Shown here piece by piece: positions 33,021-42,373 of a stretch of 64,000 nt of DNA. The notes under the pieces were generated by a model. That model had not been told where the DNA came from and made no database searches. It worked only from the letters and a program-made list of their open reading frames with translations. Numbering within the stretch: position 1 is the first letter of the stretch; each line of letters begins with the position of its first letter. Position numbers and translations under genes: made by a program. The DNA lies in assembly GCA_019694515.1 (NCBI GenBank), contig JAIBBU010000009.1:38588-102587 (forward strand), in the 5' to 3' direction. Origin of the DNA: Oligoflexia bacterium. GTDB lineage: Bacteria; Bdellovibrionota_C; UBA2361; JBGSMV01.

Positions 33021-34679
33021 CTAGCGCGCGCTGCGTTTTAGCAGGTTTTCTATGCGCTTTAGGAGAATTTTGCGCTGGATTGTTTTCTCGCAGTAATCAT
33101 CAGCACCCGAATCAAGCAGCGCAAACTCGCGATCAGTGTCAGCGACCACGGTCAGGACCAACACCGGAATATTCTTAAAATGTTGATCTGCTTTGAGGCG
33201 GCTGACGAACTGCGCTCCATCCACTACCGGCATCATCAGGTCTGAGATGATCAGATCCGGAGCCTCGCGCTGCACCGCAGCGAATCCCTCCGCGCCGTCG
33301 CTAGCACTCGCCACATCGTAGCCCGAGGACTTCAGAACCATTTCCAGGATATTGCGCTGATCGGGGTCGTCCTCTACGACCAGCACCAAGGGTTTAGCGC
33401 GAAGCTTGCCGGTCGGTCCCCGAGAAAAGAGCGGCTCAGAATCGGCCGCGTCCGTCGGATTCAAATTGAGCGCAGCTTTTCCGTGTCGTGGCTGCGGCGT
33501 CCCGCTTCCGGAAAAGAAATCCACCATGCCAATAGCGTCCGCCGACTTCCCTCCGATCTTGTCGGCAAGCGGCTTCATGTATACATCCGGAATTCCGCGA
33601 ACAGCGCTTAATAAAGATTCATAAGTTAACAAGCCTTTCGCTACCTGTTCTATCCCTACCACGAAGAGCGGCCAGAGCCCGCGCGTCGTCAGAAATTCCG
33701 CTAATTGAGCTTGATTGTCGCAGCCATCCACAGCGCGAATAGCATCACTATCCAGAGTGATGGCACTTTGCAGCGAAAGCATCCCGCGATATCCAGTATT
33801 GCGGCAGGTCGGACAACCACGACCCACCATGTAAGGGGCGGTTGGTTTTAGAAATGCCGGGATCTCTTTCACGAGATTCTTGTCCGGCACGGTCTCGCGG
33901 GAGCAGCTCCGACATACGGCGCGCACTAGTGCCTGCGTAATAGCAGCGAAGGGTTTAACCTCGGCGATCGCGATCCCCGCTTCCCGCAATTTCAAGAACA
34001 GCTCTGCCAGATCAGCCGCGCCCACAGCTATCACGACCAGCTCCGATTCAGCGATGCGGGTGAAGCTGCCGACATTGTGGATTTCCGCTAGATCGATGCA
34101 AGCTGCGGCCCCGGACAATGCTAGATAGGTTGCAGCGCCGCGCGCCGGCTGGCTCCGATCGACCGTTCCCAGCACGAAGCTCCCCGACGTGCGATCTAAG
34201 AGCGCCTTAAAATCAACCCGAGCTGAGTCCGCTATCCCTAATTGTTCAGCTAGCCTTGCAAGCGGAAGGCGCTTAAGGCTGTAAAACTTGATGCCGCGTT
34301 TAGTTCCCGCGCTGCCGGACTTTCGATACTTGAAGGCAACGATTTCATCTTGCAGCCGCACAGCCGCGGAATTCTCAGTTGCGGCATCAAAATCCTCCAA
34401 GAAGGCGGCCGCGCTACGTTGACCCAACCAATTCCAAAGCCGATCCAGCCATCCTCCTGGATTCCGGGTATGCTTTATTTCCTGGCCGGCTTTAAAAACC
34501 TGGCAGATGATTTCGCGTTCATCGGGAGTAACGACCAATTCATCGCCGGACTCAGAGAGGCACTCCTCAACTAAGCGGCGCACACATTTTGTCAGCGCTG
34601 CTTCTTGGCGCACTTTGGCCGTGAGCGCATCGGCGTCACTTTGCGGTGGGGTGCTAATACCTTGATTGTCCTCTATCAT
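33021..34679 (-). CDS. Degenerate PilB/GspE-like ATPase fused to a receiver domain
   Basis: 552 residues. Residues ~130-365 align with the C-terminal half of type II/IV secretion ATPases: a relic Walker A region (SFVLGTVDRSQPARGAATYL, without GxxxxGKT), the span equivalent to the His box (AESELVVIAVGAADLAELF), FAAITQALVRAVCRSCS (where PilB has LAQRLVRRLCPHC), the second Cys pair GCPTCRNTGYRGML, and EQVAKGLLTYESLLSAV. The zinc cysteines C256, C259, C289 and C292 are kept. After a linker, a receiver domain occupies ~430-550: E436/D437/D438, phosphoacceptor D480 (LIISDLMMPVVDG), T510 and K532. ATP hydrolysis looks lost, so this is probably a regulatory protein for pilus or secretion machinery, a function that is inferred. 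Confidence 0.8.
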   Translation of the reverse strand: MIEDNQGISTPPQSDADALTAKVRQEAALTKCVRRLVEECLSESGDELVVTPDEREIICQVFKAGQEIKHTRNPGGWLDRLWNWLGQRSAAAFLEDFDAATENSAAVRLQDEIVAFKYRKSGSAGTKRGIKFYSLKRLPLARLAEQLGIADSARVDFKALLDRTSGSFVLGTVDRSQPARGAATYLALSGAAACIDLAEIHNVGSFTRIAESELVVIAVGAADLAELFLKLREAGIAIAEVKPFAAITQALVRAVCRSCSRETVPDKNLVKEIPAFLKPTAPYMVGRGCPTCRNTGYRGMLSLQSAITLDSDAIRAVDGCDNQAQLAEFLTTRGLWPLFVVGIEQVAKGLLTYESLLSAVRGIPDVYMKPLADKIGGKSADAIGMVDFFSGSGTPQPRHGKAALNLNPTDAADSEPLFSRGPTGKLRAKPLVLVVEDDPDQRNILEMVLKSSGYDVASASDGAEGFAAVQREAPDLIISDLMMPVVDGAQFVSRLKADQHFKNIPVLVLTVVADTDREFALLDSGADDYCEKTIQRKILLKRIENLLKRSAR

Positions 34680-35045
34680 CCTATAACTTATCGTCTTTTC
34701 CCGGCTTTCACTTAATTCCGGGCGGAGTGTCAGTTTCTATGTTCGACCCAAGGCTCCGATCGGGCTAAAACAACACTTGAGAATTTCGACGAGGGTCGCA
34801 GGGAAATGCTAGAGTGCAACCACAGAAAGCAAGTATGAGAGCTCGTCGCGGGCGCAAAAAGCAATGCCAACCATTCGGGTTGACTATTCTTTTTAGTAAA
34901 TTCGCTCTAACTTGTAGGTGCCTACATCGGCAGCGGACCTGCTGGCTCCAGGCCGGCCATAAGATCCGCCGATCAGAGCCATCGGAGATTTCTATTGGAC
35001 GCCCGGTATAAGTAGTGATGTTGAAGGAATAGCTTTTCAAAACCG
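34680..35045. other. Intergenic region upstream of the TamB-TamA fusion
   Basis: About 366 bases between divergently transcribed genes. No credible coding frame: the short open stretches have unnatural composition. A small palindrome TGTAGG-TG-CCTACA (34914-34927) and an AT-rich stretch with TTGACT (34880-34885) are the only regulatory-looking pieces; no good -10 is spaced correctly from the latter. Confidence 0.4.
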
Positions 35046-38000
35046 ATGCGTCGAAACGGAGTTAAACTTTTAGTCTTGGGTCTGTTGCTCGGAATCGCCG
35101 CCGGTCTCGGGGTGCGCTGGGTCCAACGCTATATTGCGCGCGAGCTGGTCTCGATGCTCGATGACGAGGCGATCCATGGCGCCGGATGCCGCTTTCGCGT
35201 CGGTTCGATCCGCATCTCGCTGCTTGCCCTTAATGCCCTGGCCAAAGATGCGGCTCTTGAGTGCGATGGTGAACGGAAGCTGGCATTCGAGTCGCTGAAA
35301 GCCGACTTTAGCTTGGCGCGGCTACGCGAACATAAAATACTGCTTTCGCACCTCGACATGCACAACGGTTTTGCCAAGGGGGTCGGCCCGCAAAGCGCCA
35401 CCTATCGCTTTATCGACTGGCTCGCCGCTCCCCTGCCCCCCGAGAAGGATTATCCCGGCAGGTGGAAGATCAAATTAATGTCGTTGAAAATGGACGACAC
35501 ATGGTTCAGCGAACAGAATGCTGCCGGGGAGATTAAAGGACGCGGGGCTGAATTATACGTTGAGCGCACAGCCGAGAATGATTTCGTCCTGAAACCCTTC
35601 ATCAGAACGCTGCGCATGCGCATCGGAAGCGCCGACCATCGCAGCATTAAACTCGGTCGAGCCAAGTCCGAGATTTACCTTGCAGATGATTTTGTACAGT
35701 TCCGTGATCTTTCAGTTGCGCTTAAGAGCTCCTCACTTTCCGGATTTATTACTTCACATCGGCGTCCCGAGGAGAAGCTAGAGGGCAGCATCAGACTGCT
35801 GGCAGATTCGTTGTCGTTTGATTTGCCTCCAGACCTAAAATTTCACTCGGAGGGAGCAGTCGAACTGGGCGGTACCGGATCGGCACCAGTTCTCGAGGCC
35901 CAGATCAATCAGGGCGAGTTTAGCCCAGGAAGCTTCGAAAAAAGCGGGGCGCTGGACTTTAAGGAGATTCACAGTGCCGCCGCAATTCGTCCGGGCAATG
36001 AACAATTCTTGAATCTAAGGGAGTTCAGCGCAAAGAGCGGCGCTGCCACGCTAAAACTAACAGAACCAATTTTAATCACCGGAGGCAGACTCTCCGGAAG
36101 CATTAAGTTCGATGCCGACGGCCTTAATTTTGATGGTGCAAATCTAGGCGCCGTACGGAGCTCGATCGATCTAAGCGGCAGCTTTGAGCATCCCGAGGTG
36201 ACATTAAGCGGCTCCACTGAACGATTGTCAGCAGGCGGAGTTTATTCTGCAGCAGCGACTTTCGGGCTAAAGCTGCGGGGGAACGATCTCGCGGTGCAAT
36301 TAAATTCGCTCCCCGCAGATCCACAAAAGCTGAGCGTGGCGGCCGATATCGACCTTGAACCAGTCCCGGCCGAACTGAAGCAGTCCAAGATCGATCTATT
36401 GGTGCCCTGGGGCGCGTCAGGCAAGCGCGGGGGTGCCGTACTGACGATTAAAGGCTCCGCCACCGGCCCCTTAACTGCCGAACAGCTGCGCGGCAGCGCG
36501 GAGCTTAAAGTTTCGAGACCGGACCAGGACGCACCCTTGCTGGCTGGCACCATGCAGCTCAATGCCGCGAAGCTTGTAGCCGTTTTAGCAACGAGCTCCG
36601 GCAAACTAACCTCGAATCTGAGTGTCGATTTCTTAGGAAAGAAGACCGGCCAGCTGTCGGTAGAGGCTCGCGGATTCGACCCGGCAGAATTGTTTCCCGA
36701 GACGGAGTGCGTCTCCGTTGATCTTAGCGCACGCTATGCTTTTAGCGCTGACAGCCCTGCCAGGGGTGAGGGCAGCATTCGAGTCGGAGACAATGCGCTA
36801 GGGTGCGCTCCCTTTACCCTGCGCACCGCAAGTGCGTACAGCATCCCGATCAAAGACGGAGTGCTCTCGCTGCCCGACATAACCTTGCGCAATTCAGAAA
36901 ACGGATTGGTGCTGGGCGGTAGTGCGTCGCTGCAGGAGGGATTGGATCTTTCAGCGCGCGGCACACTCAGCCTGAACTCTCTGCTTGCCGTAGCTCCTAG
37001 TCTGGATGAACTCAGCGGAGAGCTGAGTCTCAAACTCAAAGTTCGCGGCACCCTCGGTACGCCGCGATTTGAAGGCCAGGCCGAACTAAGCAAAGGGCGG
37101 ATGGAGCTTGAAAGCGGCAATATTGCACTTGATGAGTTTAGCGGGCGCGCAATATTCAGTGGTGAAAGTATCGAGCTGCAGGACCTAAGAGGCGCTTTCA
37201 ACGATGGACAGATCTTTCTTTCGGGCACCCTCTTTCCGCTTGATCTGGCACGCTCAAAGATTGAAGCGCGGCTGACGGATGTTTACATGGAGCCGGCTCC
37301 CAACACCTCCGTCAACCTCGACGCAGCGCTTTCACTAAAACGCGGCGCTAACGGCGAAGCTGCGATTGAGGGCGCGATCACGGTTTTGAATGGGGAGATC
37401 GAGAGAGAATTTGACCTGACCTCAATCTTACGGGCTGTGATCGAAATGGCGCTATCCATCAGGCGCGAGCGCGAGACCATCAGATCGCTTCCGGCCATCG
37501 GTCTCAATTTAACGATCAGCGCTCAGGACGAGCTGTACGTCTTAACCAACTGGCTGGGCGCTGAGTTTAGCGCCGAGGTGTTAGTCGAAGGGCAGCTGTC
37601 AGACCCCCAAGTCAGAGGCAAGCTTGAAACTCTGAACGGATGGTTAGGATTTAAAGATCGAACCTTCGACATTAACTCAGGCACCATTACTCTGCGCCCC
37701 GACAAGAGCGAGCCGCAGCTTGACCTGGTAGCGGAGTCAGTCGTGCGCTCGCAAGCGGGCGACAATTTATTGGTATTCTTAGAGGCGCGCGGCGCGCTCA
37801 CTAACCCGCGCATCACCTTAAGCTCTGATTCAAGCCTTTCTCAAAAGGAGCTGCTGGCGCTCCTTACCTCGGGATCAAGCCAGCCAGGCACGACTCGCCT
37901 GGGCTCACAACGCACCGGCTTGCATCTCGGGGAGATCCCGCTCTTACAGGACACGCCCGCCCTGATTATCGGTAGACTGATTAAAAACCTGTCAACCATT

Positions 38001-40700
38001 GACAGCCTTTCGATCCAGCCCACCTACAATGAACAGCGTGGCGTGATCGAACCGACGATTATCGCCACCAAAAAGCTCTCGGACCGATTGTCGCTTACCG
38101 GAGACAGCTTCCTGGGGAGCGCAGCTAGCGAATCGACTCTTAAACTTACCTACGCCCTCACTCCCAAGCTCGACGTCTCGGGCTTGATAAGCTCGCTTAG
38201 CACCGAGGAGCAGCTAGCCCTCGGCGCCGATGCGATCCTCACCGTACTTTCACAGCACCGCAAGCTGCTCGATCTTTCGATTAACGGGCTCTCTCATTTC
38301 GAGCCGTCTGAGATTACTTCCAAGCTGCGGCTTGGCGAAGGATCGCGACTTACCCTTGAAGATCTCCCGAAGCTCCAGCGCAATATCGAAAAGTTTCTGG
38401 TCGATCAAGGTTACCGAGCCGCGCGGGTAACCCCCGAGTGTCCCGAGTTCGACCAGTATTGCCGCAGGTTAAACATCAATATCGATCAGGGGGAGCGCTA
38501 CAGCATCGATCAAGTCATCACGAGCGGCGAAGAGCTTCCCGAGAATATCCGAGCAAAGTTCAAATTTTCGCGATTTGAAGAATCCGCCGCCACCCTCGAA
38601 CTTGCCAGCGGCATCCGTGACGAACTAATCCGCGCCCTGAGGAATGAGGGCTTTATCGCGGCGCGGGTTAAGGCTAGCTATGAAGACCAGGGACAAGGGG
38701 CGCATAGCAAGCTGAACCTAGAGCTCAGCCCTGGGCGCCCGGTCAGCTTTACCTTCCAAGGCAACAAGATTTTTCAGCCCACCGATTTCTTGGAGACCAT
38801 TAACCTCTTTAATCGCCGCCAGCCCTTCGGAAATAACACCATAAACCTTTTGGTTAGCGGCATCGAAAGAAAGTACCGTGAGGCTGGCTATCTATTTGTG
38901 GAAATCGCGAGCGAGCGCGACGAGGGCCCCGATGGCCGCATCAATTATCTGATTACAATTCGGGAAAACAATCAGCTCAAAGTTGAGCATGTGCAGATTG
39001 AAGCTGAGGATAATCTAGATGTCGATTGGCTGAAGGGGCAATTAGCCCGCGATTTCCCCGAAATCTACGACCGCACATTTTCTCCGCAATTTGCCGTTTC
39101 GGAAGAACTTGACGCCAATGCCGCCTCCCTGCGAACGCTGCTGCAAGAACAGGGATATCCGTCAGCCTCAGTCAGCTACGATATTCAGCCAGACCAGGAA
39201 GCGCACCATGTGCGAATTATTTATCACGTTAAGCCGGGCCCCAGCGACTTAGCCGATTGGATCCGGGTAGAAGGGTACCCCAGGGATTTAAAGCTGCCGA
39301 CCGAACCGCACCCTCCCTACTCCGTTGTCGCGGCGTCAAGCTATATCGACACGCTGATCACAGCGCTGCTGGACCAGGGATTCCTATTTCCAGCGATCTC
39401 CTCTTCCGTGGACCAAAATGGGCAGGGTTTAGTATTGAACGTCGACGCAGGCCAGCGCACATATATATCGACGATTAAGATCGAGGGTCAGCAGTCGGTG
39501 GAGACGGAGGTGATTAAGCAGGAGTTCCCGATCGTTCCCGGGCAGCCCTGGAGCGATACAGCAGTCGATCAGGCGCGTGCCCGCTTATTGAAGCTGGGGC
39601 TTTTTAGCCGCGTAGAGATCGCCCCAGCGGACGGAGAACTCAACGACCAGCAGGAAGCGATGCTCGTGCGGGTCACCGAACGCGCCCTGCGCACCTTTCA
39701 GTTCGGAGGTGGATACAACAGCGCCTACGGTATTCATCTATTTTCAGAGGCCTCTGACAAACAGATCTTCCGAGATGGCCGCGGCCTTTCGTTACGAGTT
39801 GATGGCTATTTCGATCCAGCCGCATCGGAGGTTAGCGAGGGAATCGCCAGTTTAAAATACGCGGTACCGGGCATCTTGGGATCCGATTATTCCTGGATTG
39901 AAGATCTGCGCTATCAAAAGCAGACCACATCGACCCAAGAGTTCGATCTCGATCGCCTTTCACTGGCGTCGTATCTGTACCGCGCCTGGGAAAGCGGTTA
40001 CTCCGGGTCGTTGGGGCACACGATCTTGCAAGAAGACCTAAATGACGTGTCACCAGACGCGATCATCAGTGAACTTGATTCGGGAGTTGTGCGCTTAAGT
40101 TTTCTTTCGGCCAACTTGGCTTATGATGGCAGGGACAATCCGCTTAATCCGCATCGCGGATTCTTTGCCTCTTCTGAAGCTCATCTGGCTTACAAGGGCA
40201 TTGGTTCCGATGCCGACTACTATGGCGTAGGGGGCCGCTTCGCTTACATCTTGCCGCTGCCCGGAATCTTGCATCGCTTCTCCTTGGCCAACAATACGCA
40301 GGCTGCAGCTGCTTACACCTTCGATGGAACGACCGAGGTTCCGATTAGCCAGCGCTACTATCTGGGTGGACGCACCACGGTGCGAGGATTCCGGGAAAAC
40401 GCTCTGGGTCCGCGTGGAGAAGATGGCAGCATTATTGGCGGCGATCTGCTGCTGATGAATAACTTCGAATTCCGCTATCTCTACACGGACACCGCCCAGT
40501 TTCATACCTTTATAGACCTCGGCAACGTCTATCTTCAGGACGAGTCAGTGGAACTGGGAGATTTAAGACGCAGTGTGGGGTTGGGGGTGCGGTACCTGTC
40601 ACCGATCGGTCCGATCGGTTTTGACGTTGGCCACCCGCTAGATGAGAAATCTGGGGAACCCTCTGTGCGGGTGCACTTCAGTATCGGAACTAATTTTTAA
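35046..40700 (+). CDS. TamB-TamA fusion: inner-membrane-anchored translocation channel with outer-membrane Omp85 barrel
   Basis: One uninterrupted 1884-codon frame. N-terminal membrane anchor at ~8-25 (LLVLGLLLGIAAGLGVRW). Residues ~30-1060 are AsmA/TamB-like repeating beta strands, ending in the TamB (DUF490) signature: NGWLGFKDRTFDINSGTITL (~865-885) and SLSQKELLALLTSG (L931-K934 region). From ~1100 several POTRA-like modules follow (about 1150-1220, 1231-1300, 1311-1380, 1402-1458, 1471-1528; e.g. SFTFQGNKIFQPTDFLETI, STIKIEGQQSVETEVIKQEF). Residues ~1540-1884 are an Omp85 barrel with the loop-6 motif V1779-R-G-F and an aromatic C-terminal end (VHFSIGTNF). TamA and TamB are normally separate proteins that assemble outer-membrane proteins or move lipids between membranes. 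Confidence 0.93.
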   Translation: MRRNGVKLLVLGLLLGIAAGLGVRWVQRYIARELVSMLDDEAIHGAGCRFRVGSIRISLLALNALAKDAALECDGERKLAFESLKADFSLARLREHKILLSHLDMHNGFAKGVGPQSATYRFIDWLAAPLPPEKDYPGRWKIKLMSLKMDDTWFSEQNAAGEIKGRGAELYVERTAENDFVLKPFIRTLRMRIGSADHRSIKLGRAKSEIYLADDFVQFRDLSVALKSSSLSGFITSHRRPEEKLEGSIRLLADSLSFDLPPDLKFHSEGAVELGGTGSAPVLEAQINQGEFSPGSFEKSGALDFKEIHSAAAIRPGNEQFLNLREFSAKSGAATLKLTEPILITGGRLSGSIKFDADGLNFDGANLGAVRSSIDLSGSFEHPEVTLSGSTERLSAGGVYSAAATFGLKLRGNDLAVQLNSLPADPQKLSVAADIDLEPVPAELKQSKIDLLVPWGASGKRGGAVLTIKGSATGPLTAEQLRGSAELKVSRPDQDAPLLAGTMQLNAAKLVAVLATSSGKLTSNLSVDFLGKKTGQLSVEARGFDPAELFPETECVSVDLSARYAFSADSPARGEGSIRVGDNALGCAPFTLRTASAYSIPIKDGVLSLPDITLRNSENGLVLGGSASLQEGLDLSARGTLSLNSLLAVAPSLDELSGELSLKLKVRGTLGTPRFEGQAELSKGRMELESGNIALDEFSGRAIFSGESIELQDLRGAFNDGQIFLSGTLFPLDLARSKIEARLTDVYMEPAPNTSVNLDAALSLKRGANGEAAIEGAITVLNGEIEREFDLTSILRAVIEMALSIRRERETIRSLPAIGLNLTISAQDELYVLTNWLGAEFSAEVLVEGQLSDPQVRGKLETLNGWLGFKDRTFDINSGTITLRPDKSEPQLDLVAESVVRSQAGDNLLVFLEARGALTNPRITLSSDSSLSQKELLALLTSGSSQPGTTRLGSQRTGLHLGEIPLLQDTPALIIGRLIKNLSTIDSLSIQPTYNEQRGVIEPTIIATKKLSDRLSLTGDSFLGSAASESTLKLTYALTPKLDVSGLISSLSTEEQLALGADAILTVLSQHRKLLDLSINGLSHFEPSEITSKLRLGEGSRLTLEDLPKLQRNIEKFLVDQGYRAARVTPECPEFDQYCRRLNINIDQGERYSIDQVITSGEELPENIRAKFKFSRFEESAATLELASGIRDELIRALRNEGFIAARVKASYEDQGQGAHSKLNLELSPGRPVSFTFQGNKIFQPTDFLETINLFNRRQPFGNNTINLLVSGIERKYREAGYLFVEIASERDEGPDGRINYLITIRENNQLKVEHVQIEAEDNLDVDWLKGQLARDFPEIYDRTFSPQFAVSEELDANAASLRTLLQEQGYPSASVSYDIQPDQEAHHVRIIYHVKPGPSDLADWIRVEGYPRDLKLPTEPHPPYSVVAASSYIDTLITALLDQGFLFPAISSSVDQNGQGLVLNVDAGQRTYISTIKIEGQQSVETEVIKQEFPIVPGQPWSDTAVDQARARLLKLGLFSRVEIAPADGELNDQQEAMLVRVTERALRTFQFGGGYNSAYGIHLFSEASDKQIFRDGRGLSLRVDGYFDPAASEVSEGIASLKYAVPGILGSDYSWIEDLRYQKQTTSTQEFDLDRLSLASYLYRAWESGYSGSLGHTILQEDLNDVSPDAIISELDSGVVRLSFLSANLAYDGRDNPLNPHRGFFASSEAHLAYKGIGSDADYYGVGGRFAYILPLPGILHRFSLANNTQAAAAYTFDGTTEVPISQRYYLGGRTTVRGFRENALGPRGEDGSIIGGDLLLMNNFEFRYLYTDTAQFHTFIDLGNVYLQDESVELGDLRRSVGLGVRYLSPIGPIGFDVGHPLDEKSGEPSVRVHFSIGTNF

Positions 40701-40773
40701 TCAGACGCTGGGCGAGCTTGAGGGGCAAAATTCTCCCTGAGTTCGACAGGCGAAGTTTGCAATTCCTGCGGGC

Positions 40774-41487
40774 TTATAGTTCGACTTTCGCGAAAGAGTC
40801 CTGACGTTCGGCCGCCGCACTTAAACGCTGCGCCAGGGCCGCGATACGCCAGTCACTCTCATGTTCGGCGATCGTGCGCAGATCGGAGACAACCCACGCT
40901 GGGCGCGCTTCATCAGAGTAGGTGCGCGCAAGATCCTTCAATTGGTCCAAGCGAGTATACCAGATCGCTTCCGGATTATAGGGATTGGCCGGATTTAGGT
41001 GCATCGTCAACCGCCGATCTTCGTCGCAACGCCTCTGGTAGGGCTCGGTCTTCCTAAAGTTCCCCTGCGCCTCGACGCTGCTGACCATGGCGCTTGCCAA
41101 CTCGCGAATGCGCCAGTCTGGGTCGTTAGTTTCGATGCGGGTGAGTTCCTGCCGCAACGCATCCGACACGGGCAGATCTTTCGCGCATAGCGCTTCTAGA
41201 TAGGCCTGGCGCTCATACCAAATCGCGTTGGGATTATAGGTACTGGGCGCGCTGGCGGCTGAGACTAGAGTCCAATTGCCGGCTGCCTGCTGCTGGCGCA
41301 CGTGTCTAAAGCTGAATGAATCTTCGGGCGTATAAGTCTGCGTAACGGCCGTCTCCGCTCCAGAATCGTGAGCGACTTGAGGCTTGCTGCACCCCGGCAG
41401 GACCAGGGAACTCAACATTGCTCCGATCGATATATACTGATTGGAGAGCTGCTTTAAACGTTCGATTGGGCTTACTTCACACTTCAT
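40774..41487 (-). CDS. Putative lipoprotein with an internally duplicated module
   Basis: 237 residues. A hydrophobic stretch ends in LVLPGC, a usable lipobox (C33), after a long n-region; ATG at codon 24 would give a very short signal. The mature part contains two ~60-residue copies of one module: YNPNAIWYERQAYLEAL ... NDPDWRIRELASAMVSSVEA and YNPEAIWYTRLDQLKDL ... HESDWRIAALAQRLSAAAER. The second is spaced ~100 residues after the first. The helical, Trp-containing module is unknown to me. It converges on the TamB-TamA gene with 73 bases between. A periplasmic or outer-membrane location is likely if the lipobox is real. Confidence 0.7.
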   Translation of the reverse strand: MKCEVSPIERLKQLSNQYISIGAMLSSLVLPGCSKPQVAHDSGAETAVTQTYTPEDSFSFRHVRQQQAAGNWTLVSAASAPSTYNPNAIWYERQAYLEALCAKDLPVSDALRQELTRIETNDPDWRIRELASAMVSSVEAQGNFRKTEPYQRRCDEDRRLTMHLNPANPYNPEAIWYTRLDQLKDLARTYSDEARPAWVVSDLRTIAEHESDWRIAALAQRLSAAAERQDSFAKVEL

Positions 41488-41645
41488 ACCGCCACCTTTG
41501 TTTGGCTAAAAAAGGCGTTCTCGTTATGAAGAGGCTGCAATGGAGTGTAAGGTGCTCTTAGCAAAACTACGCTGTTGCGGCGGCAAAGCGCGCCAGGCCC
41601 GGCTATGCGCAGCGCTTCGAATTATGGCCAGATTCCTAGATGGTC

Positions 41646-42149
41646 TCAATCCCTGCGCTTAATCGGCACATCGAAAACTACCTCGCTCCCCTTTAAGGTG
41701 ATGCCGTAGAGTTTTTTGGTATGAGGATGGACGAAACGGTATGGATCAGTCTCCAATGGCGCGATCGATTTGAATCCCATCGGTGAGGTCACAGTGCTAT
41801 CGTCTGGATTGATTGTATAAACCTCCCCATCCCGAATCGCCGCGATCTGCTCAAGCTTCTCAGCATAATAACAGGTGTCGAATTGGGCCGCCGAGACACG
41901 CTGGCCAAATTCACATTTACTCAGCTCCTCCCGTCCTGGACGGACCGGGAAGTTCGATCCTTTGACGGCATTGCTGCTGCAGCCAGCGGCGGGCGCGAGG
42001 GTTACACCGATCAGCAATACACTCGCGAATCGGCGCAGCCCGGAGGAGAAGTCTGCTGCGAGATCGCCAGAACAGTTTCGTGCGGAGATAATATTCGATG
42101 CCATAGCCTTGTCTGAGGCGATGCTATCAGAGCTGCTCCCGCTAAGCAT
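41646..42149 (-). CDS. Putative lipoprotein, 167 aa
   Basis: Signal-like segment FASVLLIGVTLAPAAGC gives lipobox AAGC. Two ATG choices (42149 and 42104) both have AAGG-like sites; the signal peptide is unusually long with either. The mature ~110 residues are polar with short strands (DGEVYTINPDDSTVTSP, KLYGITLKGSEVVFDVPI) and two Cys (KCEFGQ, DTCYYA) that could form a disulfide. No family recognised. It is 158 bases upstream of the 40774 lipoprotein on the same strand. Confidence 0.65.
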   Translation of the reverse strand: MLSGSSSDSIASDKAMASNIISARNCSGDLAADFSSGLRRFASVLLIGVTLAPAAGCSSNAVKGSNFPVRPGREELSKCEFGQRVSAAQFDTCYYAEKLEQIAAIRDGEVYTINPDDSTVTSPMGFKSIAPLETDPYRFVHPHTKKLYGITLKGSEVVFDVPIKRRD

Positions 42150-42373
42150 ACTGCGGCGGCCTTTCTAGAGATTGATTTCAAGCCGAGGGAAACGCGGAAT
42201 CCCTATTTCCCGGGTAGATGACAAATTTATTGCATCTTTAAATCCTGCATTTGATGGGAGATTTAATAATTTCAGTAGGTTAGCACCTTGTTTTAGCAGG
42301 AGGAATTTTGTACCCACTGCTCAATGCCCGGCATCCAAACTCTTCAGTAGGGTAATTCTCACGAGGGTGTCTT

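Noticed and set aside
34814..35011. Small basic gene upstream of the TamB-TamA fusion
   Set aside because: Cys/Arg/Gln-rich composition with no ribosome-binding site; it reads as a chance open frame.
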